A DNA stretch of 64,000 nt from Streptomyces sp. NBC_01232 (GCF_035989885.1 NZ_CP108518.1:3702501-3766500); one strand, 5' to 3'; positions 9,675 to 18,147 are shown, numbered from the stretch's first letter. Notes: generated from the letters alone by a model not told the origin. Translations and numbers: made by a program.

Positions 9675-11790
9675 CGGCCGCGCGCCGGACGAAACGTTCC
9701 AGCTGCGCGTCGTGCAGCAGCCTCACCGCTACGCCGACAACGAGTGGACCCGCCACGAGGCCCCGCAGCCCCCGGTCGCGGAGTGGTTCGACGATCAGTA
9801 CGTCGAGCCCGCCGCGGTCCCCGCCGGACAGGCCGTACGTACGGCCCCCGCACCCGCCTCCGCCCCGGCGGCCGTCCCCGCTCCCGGCGCCGCTCCCGCT
9901 CCCGCGCGTCGCTTCGCCGCGGTCGACGGACTGCGCGGCATCGCCATCATCTCGATCCTGCTGTACCACACGAGCTGGTTCGCCAACGGGCTCTTCGGCG
10001 TCGACGCCTTCTTCGTCCTCTCCGGCTTCCTGGTCACCCTGCTCCTCGTGCGCGAGGTGGAGCACTCCGGCCGCATCCGCCTCTTGCGCTTCTACAAGCG
10101 GCGCTTCAAGCGGCTGATCCCCGGCCTCCTGGTGGTCCTCACCGCCGTGGTCGCGCTGACCTACCTGCTGGGCACCCTGCGGGAGGCGAAGACCGTCTCC
10201 CAGCAGGCGATCACCTCCCTGCTGCAGTACGCCAACTGGGCCCAGCTCGCGAACGGCAGCGCCTACTGGGAGGGCAACGGCACGATCGACCCGCTCGCCG
10301 CCATGTGGTCGTTGAGCGTCACCGAACAGTTCTACGTCGTCTGGCCGCTCGTGCTGGCCGCCCTCTTCCTCGTCTGCCGCCGCCGCATCGCGGCCGTGAC
10401 CGTGCTCGTCGTCCTGCTCTTCGCCGGCTCCGCGGCCGTCGCCCCCCTGCTCTTCACCGGGACGAACACCGACGCGCTGTACCTGAGCACCCACTCCCGG
10501 GCCGTCGCCTTCATGGCGGGCGCCGCCGCCGCGTGCATCGTCCACCTCGTCCACCGCAGGGCCGGGCAGCGCAGGAGCGCGGCGGACGCACCCGGTGCTC
10601 CCGGCGCCTTTGCCCCGTCCGGCGTGCCCACCGCGCTCCTGACCGCGACCGGCATCCTCGCCCTGGTCGCGATCATCGCCCTGAGCGTCCTGGTCGACAG
10701 CTACCACAAGCCCTGGCTGTACCAGGGCGGACTGGCCGTCGTCGCCGCCCTGATCGCCCTGCTCGCGTCCGTGCTCTGCACGGACCGGGGACCCCTGGTC
10801 AAGCTGCTCTCCGGGAAGATCATCACCGAGATCGGCCAGCTCTCGTACAGCATCTACCTGCTGCACCTGCCGATCTACTGGCTGCTCCAGAAGGGCCAGC
10901 CCGACGTCAAGCCCTGGGCCCTGCTGATCGTGGGCGGCGGCCTGACCTGGTTCCTCTCCCTGCTGCTGCACTACGTCGTCACCGAACGCCTGCGGCTGCG
11001 CGACTGGCAGCCGCTGCGCGCCGTCCCCCTCCTCGCCGTCACCTGCCTGGCCGTCACCGCCGGCGCGTACTACCTGCCGGCCGTCACCGAGCAGGGCATG
11101 CGCCCCGACGGCAAGCCGCTCGTCATCACGGCCGGCGACTCGCTCGCCAACGACCTCGCCACCGCGCTGAGCCGCAACGGCAAGGGCTTCGCGGTCGTCG
11201 ACGGCGGTGTCGCGGGCTGCGGCCTCATGGGCGCGGAGCGGGTGAAGGACCGCCAGAACCTCGTCGTCAAGAACTCCGACGAATGCCGCAGGTCCGTCGA
11301 CACCTGGGCCGGCCTGCTCAGGGAGCACCAGCCGCAGAGCGTGGTCGTCCACGTCGGCTGGGACGCGACCCTGCAGGACATCGAGGGCGACGGTGTCTGG
11401 ATGTCCCCCTGCGACGCGGGCTTCCGCAGCCGCTACACCGAGCGCCTCAAGGCGGCGGTCGACCAGTGGCGCGAGGCGGGTCCCGACGTCTCGATCCTGT
11501 TGATGAACGAGCGCACCGGAACCGGCGCCACCACCCCCGAGTGGGCGCGCTGCTTCAACGCCGTGGTGGGCCAGTACGTCGCCCGCGCCAACCTGCCGCA
11601 GCTCAAGCTGGTGGACTTCGCCGGATACCTGTGCCCCGAGGGCGCCTGCCGCCAGCAGACGCCGCGCGGCAAGCGGATGTACCCCAAGGGCGACGACGTC
11701 CACCTGACGCGCGACGGCATGGCGTACATCACCCCGTGGCTGGAGGAGGAGCTGCGCAAGGCCGCCGGCGGGGAGGCGAAGTCGTCCTGA
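9658..11790 (+). CDS. Membrane acyltransferase 3 (OafA-type) fused to an SGNH domain
   Basis: A 710-residue integral membrane protein. Residues 1-85 are a disordered Ala/Pro-rich tail. An acyltransferase-3 domain with about ten membrane segments follows and starts with the conserved RRFAAVDGLRGIAI and YHTSW (catalytic His). The last 230 residues form an extracytoplasmic SGNH hydrolase-like domain with GDSL (Ser near residue 494) and DDVHLTRDG (the Asp-His pair near residue 680). Enzymes with this architecture move acetyl or other acyl groups across the membrane onto surface polysaccharides or peptidoglycan. It overlaps the pyrophosphorylase gene and closes the four-gene operon, so the polymer is probably O-acylated. 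Confidence 0.92.
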   Translation: MQQPFDGRAPDETFQLRVVQQPHRYADNEWTRHEAPQPPVAEWFDDQYVEPAAVPAGQAVRTAPAPASAPAAVPAPGAAPAPARRFAAVDGLRGIAIISILLYHTSWFANGLFGVDAFFVLSGFLVTLLLVREVEHSGRIRLLRFYKRRFKRLIPGLLVVLTAVVALTYLLGTLREAKTVSQQAITSLLQYANWAQLANGSAYWEGNGTIDPLAAMWSLSVTEQFYVVWPLVLAALFLVCRRRIAAVTVLVVLLFAGSAAVAPLLFTGTNTDALYLSTHSRAVAFMAGAAAACIVHLVHRRAGQRRSAADAPGAPGAFAPSGVPTALLTATGILALVAIIALSVLVDSYHKPWLYQGGLAVVAALIALLASVLCTDRGPLVKLLSGKIITEIGQLSYSIYLLHLPIYWLLQKGQPDVKPWALLIVGGGLTWFLSLLLHYVVTERLRLRDWQPLRAVPLLAVTCLAVTAGAYYLPAVTEQGMRPDGKPLVITAGDSLANDLATALSRNGKGFAVVDGGVAGCGLMGAERVKDRQNLVVKNSDECRRSVDTWAGLLREHQPQSVVVHVGWDATLQDIEGDGVWMSPCDAGFRSRYTERLKAAVDQWREAGPDVSILLMNERTGTGATTPEWARCFNAVVGQYVARANLPQLKLVDFAGYLCPEGACRQQTPRGKRMYPKGDDVHLTRDGMAYITPWLEEELRKAAGGEAKSS

Positions 11791-11859
11791 CGCCCCCTCA
11801 ACATTCGCTGGTCCAGCCCGTACCGTGGCGGGTCCCACGTCTCGGAGGTGCCAGAAACC

Positions 11860-12720
11860 ATGCGGATCGCCACGACCATCTTCCTCACCGACCGCACCAT
11901 CTCCCCCGTCCGGCTGGCCCACAGTCTCGAGGAGCGCGGCTTCTCCGGCCTCTACCTCCCCGAGCACACCCACATCCCGGTCACCCGTGACACCGCCGCC
12001 CCCATGGGCGGCGAACTCCCCGAGATGTACGGGCGCACCCTCGATCCCTTCGTCGCGCTCGGCCAGGCCGCCGCCGTCACCGAGCGGCTCCACCTCGGCA
12101 CCGGCATCACCCTGGTGGCCCAGCACGACCCGATCGGCCTCGCGAAGCAGGTGGCCACCCTGGACCACCTCTCCCACGGCCGTTTCACCCTGGGCATCGG
12201 CTACGGCTGGAACGTCGAGGAGGCCGCCGACCACGGCGTCGAGTGGCGCACCCGCCGCGACCTGGTCCGCGACCGGATGGCGCTGATGCGCGCCCTGTGG
12301 TCCCCCGAGCCCACCGCGCACGTGGGCCAGTACTGCTCCGTCCAGGCCAGCACCGCCTACCCCAAGCCGGTCCAGGCCCCGCGCGAACTCGGCCCCGGAG
12401 CGCCCCTGCACGGCCCGCGCACCATGATCGGCGGCGCGGCGGGGCCCAAGCTCTTCGCCGCCATCGCCGACCACGCCGACGGCTGGCTCCCCATCGGCGG
12501 TGGCGGCCTCACCGAGTCCCTGCCGGTGCTGCGCCAGGTGTGGGAGACCGCCGGGCGCGACCCGAAGTCCCTCCAGGTGGTTCCGTACGCCGTCCAGCCC
12601 AGCCCGGGCAAGATGAGCCACTACGCCGACCTCGGCATCGAGGAGGTCGTCCTCCAGCTCCCCTCGGCCCCGAAGCCGGAGGTCCTGCGCACCCTGGACC
12701 AGTTCGCCCAGTACCTCTGA
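11860..12720 (+). CDS. LLM class F420-dependent oxidoreductase
   Basis: A 286-residue luciferase-like TIM-barrel protein, probably a hydride transferase using reduced F420 on an unknown substrate. Family features seen are MRIATTIF at the start, YLPEHTHIP, the LGTGITLVAQHDP and KQVATLDHLSHGR segments, and GIGYGWNVEE for phosphate binding of the cofactor. ATG 11860 has GGAGG at 11844-11848 about eleven bases upstream; GTG 11848 overlaps that Shine-Dalgarno and is less likely. It follows the polysaccharide operon after 69 bp but is functionally unrelated to it. A hairpin terminator lies after the stop. The F420 assignment is a family-level inference; FMN is possible. Confidence 0.88.
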   Translation: MRIATTIFLTDRTISPVRLAHSLEERGFSGLYLPEHTHIPVTRDTAAPMGGELPEMYGRTLDPFVALGQAAAVTERLHLGTGITLVAQHDPIGLAKQVATLDHLSHGRFTLGIGYGWNVEEAADHGVEWRTRRDLVRDRMALMRALWSPEPTAHVGQYCSVQASTAYPKPVQAPRELGPGAPLHGPRTMIGGAAGPKLFAAIADHADGWLPIGGGGLTESLPVLRQVWETAGRDPKSLQVVPYAVQPSPGKMSHYADLGIEEVVLQLPSAPKPEVLRTLDQFAQYL

Positions 12721-13101
12721 CCGGGCGTGCGGCTGCACGGCGGGCCGGGCGGGCGAGGCGCGCCCCGCGGCGGGTGCAGCCGAAACGCTGAGTGAACACG
12801 CGTGCGCGGGTCCGAGTCTGGCCGAAAGATGCGGTCATGGTGCCAACATCCCGCCTGACCTGGGCCGTTCACCACCAAGCGGACCCGCACAAACCCATTG
12901 CACGGGTCCACTCCCTGGACAGCGGGAATCACGGTGCGTGAACATTCCTGTCGAGGAGGTGACGACTCCCGACGTGCACCCCGAGTTACAGAGGGTGACC
13001 GCCATTGGGGTGAAACACCGTTTCCCGTGAACTCTCCGTGATGTTGAGCCGGTCGCGTGCCGTCCATCAGGCGCGACGATCGAGAATCTTAGGAGAGTGT
13101 C
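12721..13101 (+). other. Intergenic region, 381 bp, upstream of a small secreted protein gene
   Basis: It holds the terminator at 12730-12782 and a long untranslated leader or promoter region. A clear ribosome binding site (TAGGAGAG) lies just before 13102. I see no gene and no convincing -10/-35 pair. Confidence 0.5.
12730..12782 (+). terminator. Long-loop hairpin after the LLM oxidoreductase gene
   Basis: Arms CGGCTGCAC (12730-12738) and GTGCAGCCG (12774-12782) pair perfectly across a very GC-rich 35-base loop that can itself fold. Confidence 0.5.
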
Positions 13102-13344
13102 ATGCGTATTCGCTCTGCCCTGACGGCGTCTGTCCTGGCTGCCGGCATCCTGCTGGGCGGCGCCGGTGCGGCCCTGGCCAACGACGGTGTCGACATCGAC
13201 TACTTCTCCGGCGGCCACAAGGCCTTCGCGTCGAACTGCTCCTCCTTCGCCGGTGTCCCGGCGAAGATCGGCCCCCTGTACGCCGCGAACTGCGAGACCG
13301 AGGGCGAGAAGGAGTGGGCCGAGTACCACCACCTGGGCGCCTGA
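13102..13344 (+). CDS. Small secreted protein of unknown function
   Basis: An 80-residue protein with a clear Sec signal peptide: MRIR, a hydrophobic core (residues 5-22) and a probable cleavage after ALA at residue 26. The mature part is about 54 residues, begins NDGVDIDYFSGG, contains two cysteines that could form one disulfide, and ends EYHHLGA. I recognise no family. A strong ribosome binding site (GGAGAG) precedes the ATG. The gene stands alone between two hairpin terminators and has a long upstream leader, so it is probably monocistronic and may be well expressed. Confidence 0.8.
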   Translation: MRIRSALTASVLAAGILLGGAGAALANDGVDIDYFSGGHKAFASNCSSFAGVPAKIGPLYAANCETEGEKEWAEYHHLGA

Positions 13345-13352
13345 CGACCGGC

Positions 13353-13396
13353 ACTCGCCGGCCGGGACCCTGTCAGAAGGGCCCCGGCCGGCGAGT
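13353..13396 (+). terminator. Strong hairpin terminator after the small secreted protein gene
   Basis: Perfect 14-bp arms ACTCGCCGGCCGGG (13353-13366) and CCCGGCCGGCGAGT (13383-13396) with a 16-base loop, nine bases after the stop codon. Confidence 0.85.
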
Positions 13397-13621
13397 CGGC
13401 CGTCCGGACCACTGCTTGCTCGGGTCAAGGGGGGCAGGGGTCGGGCAGGCGAGGCCGTCTTCGGCGCTCGCGCGGGGCGAGGCGGCCGGGGCCGTTCAGC
13501 ATGATCGATCCTAGGCAAGGACCTCTTGCCCGCGGAAACCCATTCCGCCCAGGTGAACTGCCAGTTGGCTGATAATCGCCCCCGCCCGAACGATGGGGAG
13601 GGCCGTCGGCACCCTCGTCCG

Positions 13622-13627
13622 TAGGCT
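13622..13627 (+). promoter_or_regulatory. Possible leaderless -10 element TAGGCT
   Basis: TAGGCT ends 7 bp before the ATG at 13635, a spacing that places the transcription start at the start codon. No Shine-Dalgarno sequence is visible. Confidence 0.4.
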
Positions 13628-13634
13628 GCCGGGC

Positions 13635-14033
13635 ATGATCGATTCACGCATGCACGTCCGCGTCGCCCGCCCCTCCCTCGACCTGGCGGCCGCCGAGCGG
13701 TTCTACGTCGACGGACTCGGGCTGGAAGTGCAGTGGCGGAGCGCCGAGAGCGTGCCCGGGCAGCACGACCTGCTGATGGTCGGGCCGGCCGGGGGCGGCT
13801 GGCACTTCGAACTCACCCGTGACGCCTCGAACCCGGTCCTGCCCTCGCCCACCGTCGAAGACCTGTTCGTGGTCTACCTCGGCGAGGCCCCCGACGAAGC
13901 GCTCGTGCAGCGCCTCGTCGAGCACGGCGGGACCCGGGTCGCCGCCCACAACCCGTACTGGGACCAGTGGGGCGTCACCATCACCGACCCGGACGGCTAC
14001 CGCCTGGTGCTGTCCTCCCGCACCTGGGGCTGA
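13635..14033 (+). CDS. VOC (glyoxalase/bleomycin-resistance) family protein
   Basis: A 132-residue single vicinal-oxygen-chelate domain. It has the beta-alpha-beta-beta-beta repeat pattern, with LAAAERFYVDGLGLEVQW in the first module and WGVTITDPDGYRLVL in the second. Family members bind a divalent metal and act as lyases, isomerases, dioxygenases or drug-binding proteins; the role here is unknown. Candidate ligands are a His near the start (MHVRVARP), the Glu in WHFELTRD and the C-terminal region. The ATG at 13635 is preceded by TAGGCT at a leaderless spacing, so I did not use the earlier in-frame start at 13593. It converges with the membrane protein gene at 14094. Confidence 0.88.
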   Translation: MIDSRMHVRVARPSLDLAAAERFYVDGLGLEVQWRSAESVPGQHDLLMVGPAGGGWHFELTRDASNPVLPSPTVEDLFVVYLGEAPDEALVQRLVEHGGTRVAAHNPYWDQWGVTITDPDGYRLVLSSRTWG

Positions 14034-14060
14034 GACCCGCCCGCCGCGCTGCCGTTGCCG

Positions 14061-14088
14061 CCGCGGCCGCCGCCCGCGGGGGCCGCGG
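14061..14088. terminator. Bidirectional hairpin between convergent genes
   Basis: Arms CCGCGGCC (14061-14068) and GGCCGCGG (14081-14088) lie between the stops at 14033 (+) and 14094 (-). Confidence 0.5.
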
Positions 14089-14093
14089 AGCCG

Positions 14094-14888
14094 TCAGCCG
14101 GCTGCCCAGAACTGGGCCAGGGCCGCTTCCTTGTACGGCGCCGGCGTCACGCTCAGGTCCCCCGCGAAGGGGCGGTCCAATGCCACCACCAGCAGCAGGC
14201 TGAAGCCGATCAGCCCGGCCACCGCCGATACGAAGAGCAGCTGCATCTTCAGGCTGCGCAGCCCGAAGAGGAAGGTGAGCGGGACGATCACGAACGCGCC
14301 CCCGTACACCAGCACCTGGAGCAGGATCGGCAGTGAGGTCTCGGCCATCGTGACGCGGGCCCGGCGCTGGGCGGCGACGTCGTTGAGGCGGGTGACCGCC
14401 TCGGCGTAGAAGGTCTCGGCGCGCGGGCCCTGAGGCTCGTACGCCTGGAGGGCCTGGTACAGGGCGTGTGTCTGCGGGCCGGTCGCTTCGTAGCTCGGCC
14501 GCCCCTCGCGCATCAGCGGCCACTGCACCTCGACCACGGCGTGCGTGTACGCGCCGACCGCTTGGTGCACCCGGGCCCGGTCGGCCGGCGGGAAGGCGTC
14601 GGCGCTGCGGACGACGAGGGCCAGGTCGGTGGCCTCGGTGGCGACGATGTTCTGGGTGTTCTCCAGCTGCGTCCACAGGGTGACGACGACGAAGGCGAGG
14701 ATGATGCCGTAGATCGCGCCGAACATGCCGAGCGCGACCCCGACCATCTCGTTGTGGTCGCCCTGGGCCAGGTGCGGGAACCGGCGGCGGGCGGCCACGC
14801 TCCCGGCCACGGCGAGGCCGGTGAGGCCGCCGACCAGGAGGAAGGCGATGACGAAGGTGCTGAGATGGTTGAGCAGCCAGAGGATCAT
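14094..14888 (-). CDS. DUF4239 (bestrophin-like) membrane protein
   Basis: A 264-residue membrane protein. Two hydrophobic segments are visible near the N terminus (residues 6-28 and 48-70), then a soluble helical middle with VATEATDLALVVRSADAFPP, then two more segments near residues 185-207 and 215-237. This layout and the NTQNIVATEA motif match the DUF4239 family, which is described as bestrophin-like, so an ion-channel-like role is possible but unproven. The start codon is ATG at 14888. The neighbouring leftward gene at 15309 is separate (130 bp gap) and is not obviously related in function. Confidence 0.85.
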   Translation of the reverse strand: MILWLLNHLSTFVIAFLLVGGLTGLAVAGSVAARRRFPHLAQGDHNEMVGVALGMFGAIYGIILAFVVVTLWTQLENTQNIVATEATDLALVVRSADAFPPADRARVHQAVGAYTHAVVEVQWPLMREGRPSYEATGPQTHALYQALQAYEPQGPRAETFYAEAVTRLNDVAAQRRARVTMAETSLPILLQVLVYGGAFVIVPLTFLFGLRSLKMQLLFVSAVAGLIGFSLLLVVALDRPFAGDLSVTPAPYKEAALAQFWAAG

Positions 14889-15018
14889 GCGCTGCTCAAC
14901 GAGCGGCGCCGCCCGAGAGCGTGTCCCCCGGGGCCGTCGCCGGAGTCTTCCCGGCCACGGCCCGCGGGCTCCCCGCCGGTCCCGGTGCCGTTCACCCGCA
15001 CCGGCGGCGACGTCCGGG

Positions 15019-15309
15019 TCACTCGACCTTGGGGGGCTTCGGGAGGCCCGCGGCCAGGGCCGACCCGGCGCCCTTGAGGGAGGAGTCCGTGGCCTGGGCG
15101 GCGGACCCGGCCGCCGAGGCGGTGGCGCCCACCGCGGTCTTGGTGTCCTGCACGGCCTGGCCGGGGTGGTCGACGATGTCGACGACGCGGCCGGCGACCG
15201 GGGGTGCCTGGGCGGCGGGCTCGTCGGCGTGCGCGGCGACGGGGGTGAGTGCGAGGGCGGCGCCGCCGGAGACGACCAGGGCGGTGAGGGTGCGCTTCAG
15301 GGCATTCAT
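15019..15309 (-). CDS. Small secreted Ala-rich protein
   Basis: A 96-residue exported protein with a Sec signal peptide (MNALKRTLTALVVSGGAAL..., probable cleavage after AHA near residue 28). The mature part is rich in Ala, Asp and Val and contains GRVVDIVDHPGQAVQDTKTAV and a helical Ala/Ser segment; it has no cysteine and no recognised domain. The ATG at 15309 is used; a GTG nine bases upstream in frame is possible. Similar short secreted proteins of unknown role are common in Streptomyces. Confidence 0.7.
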   Translation of the reverse strand: MNALKRTLTALVVSGGAALALTPVAAHADEPAAQAPPVAGRVVDIVDHPGQAVQDTKTAVGATASAAGSAAQATDSSLKGAGSALAAGLPKPPKVE

Positions 15310-15382
15310 GCCCCGCACAACGACCCCGCCGCACCCCGGGTCACCGCCCGCGCTCCACTTGGGCCGTGAAACGGCCCGGAAC

Positions 15383-15425
15383 GCCCGCGGCCCCGGATCG
15401 GGGGAATCGATCCGGGGCCGTGGGC
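15383..15425 (-). terminator. Long hairpin after the permease gene
   Basis: 18-bp arms at 15383-15400 and 15408-15425 pair with one G-T wobble across a 7-base loop, about 30 bp beyond the permease stop. Confidence 0.85.
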
Positions 15426-15456
15426 ATGACTCAGCGGGTGGGGCGCAGGGGGTGGG

Positions 15457-17016
15457 TCAGTCCTCGACCACCAGGGCCGGGGTGGACTTCGTCAGGACCT
15501 CGCCGCGGAAGAAGGCCGGGCTGCGGCGCTCGGTGACGAACATGATCACCAGGCCGAGGGCCAGCAGGCCGACGCCGATGATGAAGACGCTGCCGACGCC
15601 GAGGACGGTGGAGCCGGAGCCGTAGGCCGGGTCCCACATGTCGAAGAGGGTCTTGCAGAAGACCGCGGCCAGCAGCAGTCCGCCCAGGACCGGGAAGACG
15701 CCCTTGAAGAACAGGTCGCGGGAGGAGCGGCGCAGTTCGCCGCGGAAGTACCAGGCGCAGGCGAAGGCGGTCAGCGAGTAGTAGAAGCAGATCATCAGGC
15801 CGAGCGCGAAGATCGTGTCGGTCAGGACGTTCTCACTGACGAGGGTCATCACCGTGTAGAAGACGCCGGTCGCCACGCCCGCCATGACGGTGGCGCGCCC
15901 CGGGGTCTTGAAGCGCGGGTGGACCTTGGCGTAGGAGGGCGGCAGGGCCTCGTAGGTCGACATGGCGAGGACCGTGCGGGCCACCGGGATGAAGGTGGTC
16001 TGCAGGGAGGCGGCGGCGGAGGCCAGGACGGCCACGAAGAGCAGGATGCCGAGGACCGGGCCCATGACGGGGCCGGCGAGGGCCGCGAAGACGTTGTCGG
16101 AGGTCTCCTCGTTGGCGAGGCCGAGGCCTTCGCCGCCGGATCCGACGGCCATCTGGGCGGCGACGCCGGTGGCGAGGTAGGAGCCGACCAGGACGATCAT
16201 CGCGATGAGCGAGGCGCGGCCGGGGGTCTTCGTGGAGCCGGTGGTCTCCTCGTTCGTGGCCAGGCACGCGTCCCAGCCCCAGTACATGAAGATCGAGAGC
16301 GAGAGTCCGGCGGTGAAGGCCGCCATGGACTCGACCGCGAAGGGGTTCATCCAGGACCAGGAGAAGTCCAGGCCGGTGTCGAAGGTGCCGGCGGAGGCCT
16401 TCTGGAAGGCCATCGCGACGAAGACGGCGAGCACGACGAGCTGGAGGCCGACCAGGGCGTACTGGACGCCCTTGGTGGCGGTCATGCCGCGGTAGCTGAT
16501 GGCGGTCGCGACGGCGATCAGGGTGAGGCAGGTGGCGATGTGGACGAGCTTGTTGTCGTCCAGGGCTGCGATCGACGGATTGTTCGTGATCTCGCCGGCC
16601 AGCAGCCAGAAGTACGAGGTGGCGACGCCCGCGAGGTTGGAGAGCACGATGATCGTGGCGATCACCAGGCCCCAGCCGCACATCCAGCCGATCCGCGGGC
16701 CGAAGGCCTTGACGGTCCAGGTGAAGGAGGTGCCGCAGTCCGGCATGGCCTTGTTGAGCTCGCGGTAGGCGAAGGCGACCAGGAGCATCGGGAGGAAGCC
16801 GGCGAGGAAGATCGCGGGCATCTGCATGCCGACCTCACCGGCGGTGGAGCCGAGGGTCGAGGTCAGGCAGTAGACGGGGGCGACGGTGGAGATGCCGATG
16901 ACGGCGCTTCCGGCCAGTCCGACGGACCCCTTGCCGAGGCCCTTGCCGCGAACGTCGCCCTCGGCGACGCCGCTTACCGTGTCTCCGGCCTGAGGCCGAA
17001 CGTCCAGCTGAGTCAT
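15457..17016 (-). CDS. APC family amino acid permease
   Basis: A 519-residue polytopic membrane protein with about 12-14 hydrophobic segments. The conserved first-helix region reads GSVGLAGSAVIGISTVAPVY, the unwound helix typical of APC transporters that binds the amino-acid substrate. PDCGTSFTW and a GWDACLATNEET loop are also typical. The substrate (amino acid or amine) cannot be told from sequence. ATG at 17016; no strong ribosome binding site is visible. It is transcribed alone, ends in a strong hairpin, and is divergent from the lipoprotein gene at 17352 across an unusually A/T-rich 335-bp region. Confidence 0.92.
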   Translation of the reverse strand: MTQLDVRPQAGDTVSGVAEGDVRGKGLGKGSVGLAGSAVIGISTVAPVYCLTSTLGSTAGEVGMQMPAIFLAGFLPMLLVAFAYRELNKAMPDCGTSFTWTVKAFGPRIGWMCGWGLVIATIIVLSNLAGVATSYFWLLAGEITNNPSIAALDDNKLVHIATCLTLIAVATAISYRGMTATKGVQYALVGLQLVVLAVFVAMAFQKASAGTFDTGLDFSWSWMNPFAVESMAAFTAGLSLSIFMYWGWDACLATNEETTGSTKTPGRASLIAMIVLVGSYLATGVAAQMAVGSGGEGLGLANEETSDNVFAALAGPVMGPVLGILLFVAVLASAAASLQTTFIPVARTVLAMSTYEALPPSYAKVHPRFKTPGRATVMAGVATGVFYTVMTLVSENVLTDTIFALGLMICFYYSLTAFACAWYFRGELRRSSRDLFFKGVFPVLGGLLLAAVFCKTLFDMWDPAYGSGSTVLGVGSVFIIGVGLLALGLVIMFVTERRSPAFFRGEVLTKSTPALVVED

Positions 17017-17351
17017 GGGTCAGGACGTTAGATGGTGCGTATTCCACATATGGACGAGTGAAGTCCGGAACGGAGAGCCCGTGAACGCCTTGGAATCGTG
17101 CCACCTGGACCGTTCGCGAGCGCTTAATACAAGGTTCACATTGAGACGGGCCCGCACTTCAGCAGGCTCCGCGAAGAGGCTTTCGGTATGCGGAAACCGC
17201 AGCCATGTCCGTTTTGCGAGTTTTTAAAGTTTCCTTCGTGACTTTGCGGTGACCTGCGGTAACGGGCGCATTGCCGGGTTTGCCGCGGACATGATCAGCG
17301 CTCTAGAGTCGCCGCCGTTCAAGGTCATTTACACGGGGGACGAACACGCAC
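17017..17351. other. Divergent intergenic region, 335 bp, A/T-rich for this genome
   Basis: It separates the permease (leftward) from the lipoprotein gene (rightward). Several A/T-rich patches (near 17120-17145 and 17210-17240) stand out against the surrounding GC content and suggest promoters for both genes. No coding sequence is seen. Confidence 0.5.
17280..17309 (+). promoter_or_regulatory. Candidate sigma-70-type promoter for the lipoprotein gene
   Basis: -35 TTGCCG (17280-17285) and -10 TAGAGT (17304-17309) with an 18-bp spacer match the Streptomyces TTGAC/TAGRRT pattern, leaving a leader of about 35 bases before the ATG at 17352. Confidence 0.45.
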
Positions 17352-18014
17352 ATGCGCACCACCACCTCACTCCTGGCGTCGGCCACGGCCGTCGCCGCCC
17401 TGCTCGCCCTCACCGCCTGCGGCGGAGGCGGCGAAGCGCCCGTCGTCGGGATCGGCTCCGGCACCGCCGCCGGCACCGACGGCGGCCCCCACGAGGGCAC
17501 GCTGGAGAACCCGGCGAAGAACGGCGGCGTCAACGGGAACGCGCCCAAGGACGGGACGGCGTTCCAGAAGCTCCCCAAGGCGGCGACCATGGCCGCGGCC
17601 GCCCGCTTCATCGACCCGTTCATCGGCTGCGAACCGATCAAGGTCATCCCCCCGGGCAGCCAAGCGAGCACGGGCCCGGACGAGAAGTTCATCAAGTCCG
17701 CCACCGTCATCGAGCGCGGACGCTGCGGCGGAAGCCGCGCCACCATCTTCATGATCAAGGACCCGAAGGCCTTCCAGACGGTCTTCAAGGCCGAGACGGC
17801 CGCACAGCAGGGCGGGGACCCCAACGGCGGCATCGTCGTCGGGCAGGACTTCGCCATGGTGTCCGAGAGCTCGGACGAGATGAGCAAGATGCTGACCCCG
17901 CAGGCCGGACTCCTGATGCTGAACTGCCACGAGGGCTTCACCCCGCCGAGCGGCTACCGGAAGGAACCGGCCCTGGTGAAGGGCTGCGTCCTCACCGACT
18001 ACTACGTGGACTGA
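17352..18014 (+). CDS. Lipoprotein of unknown function
   Basis: A 220-residue predicted lipoprotein with signal sequence MRTTTSLLASATAVAALLAL and lipobox LTAC (Cys23), then a glycine-rich spacer. The exposed domain contains further cysteines in FIGCEPIK, RCGGSRATIFMIKDPKAF, LNCHEGF and KGCVLTDYYVD, so one or two disulfides are plausible. I recognise no enzyme motif. The ATG was chosen because it begins the signal peptide directly. It is divergent from the permease and followed by a hairpin terminator. Confidence 0.8.
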   Translation: MRTTTSLLASATAVAALLALTACGGGGEAPVVGIGSGTAAGTDGGPHEGTLENPAKNGGVNGNAPKDGTAFQKLPKAATMAAAARFIDPFIGCEPIKVIPPGSQASTGPDEKFIKSATVIERGRCGGSRATIFMIKDPKAFQTVFKAETAAQQGGDPNGGIVVGQDFAMVSESSDEMSKMLTPQAGLLMLNCHEGFTPPSGYRKEPALVKGCVLTDYYVD

Positions 18015-18027
18015 GCGGGCGGCCCGG

Positions 18028-18059
18028 CCCGGAGCGCGGCGGCGACCGCCGCGCCCGGG
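18028..18059 (+). terminator. Hairpin after the lipoprotein gene
   Basis: GCGCGGCGG (18034-18042) pairs with CCGCCGCGC (18046-18054); CCCGG/CCGGG extends the stem after one bulged base. Confidence 0.65.
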
Positions 18060-18093
18060 AGCCCACCGGCCCGGCCCGGCCGGCCCTGCCGGG

Positions 18094-18147
18094 TCGGCAT
18101 CGGCATCGGCATCGGCATCGGCATCGGCATCGGCATCGGCATCGGCA
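18094..18147. repeat. Hexanucleotide microsatellite, (TCGGCA) x 9
   Basis: Nine perfect tandem copies of TCGGCA occupy 54 bp and end 11 bp before the ATG at 18159. A repeat in this promoter/leader position could vary in copy number by slippage. In an open frame it would encode alternating Gly-Ile or Arg-His type dipeptides, but no gene reads through it convincingly. Confidence 0.9.

Noticed and set aside
9514..12738. A possible regulatory antisense RNA opposite the acyltransferase gene
   Set aside because: No promoter-like element or terminator on the minus strand supports it; only an open frame is seen, which is expected at this GC content.
14889..15018. A possible tiny gene between the DUF4239 and small secreted protein genes
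   Set aside because: No frame shows coding bias together with a ribosome binding site.
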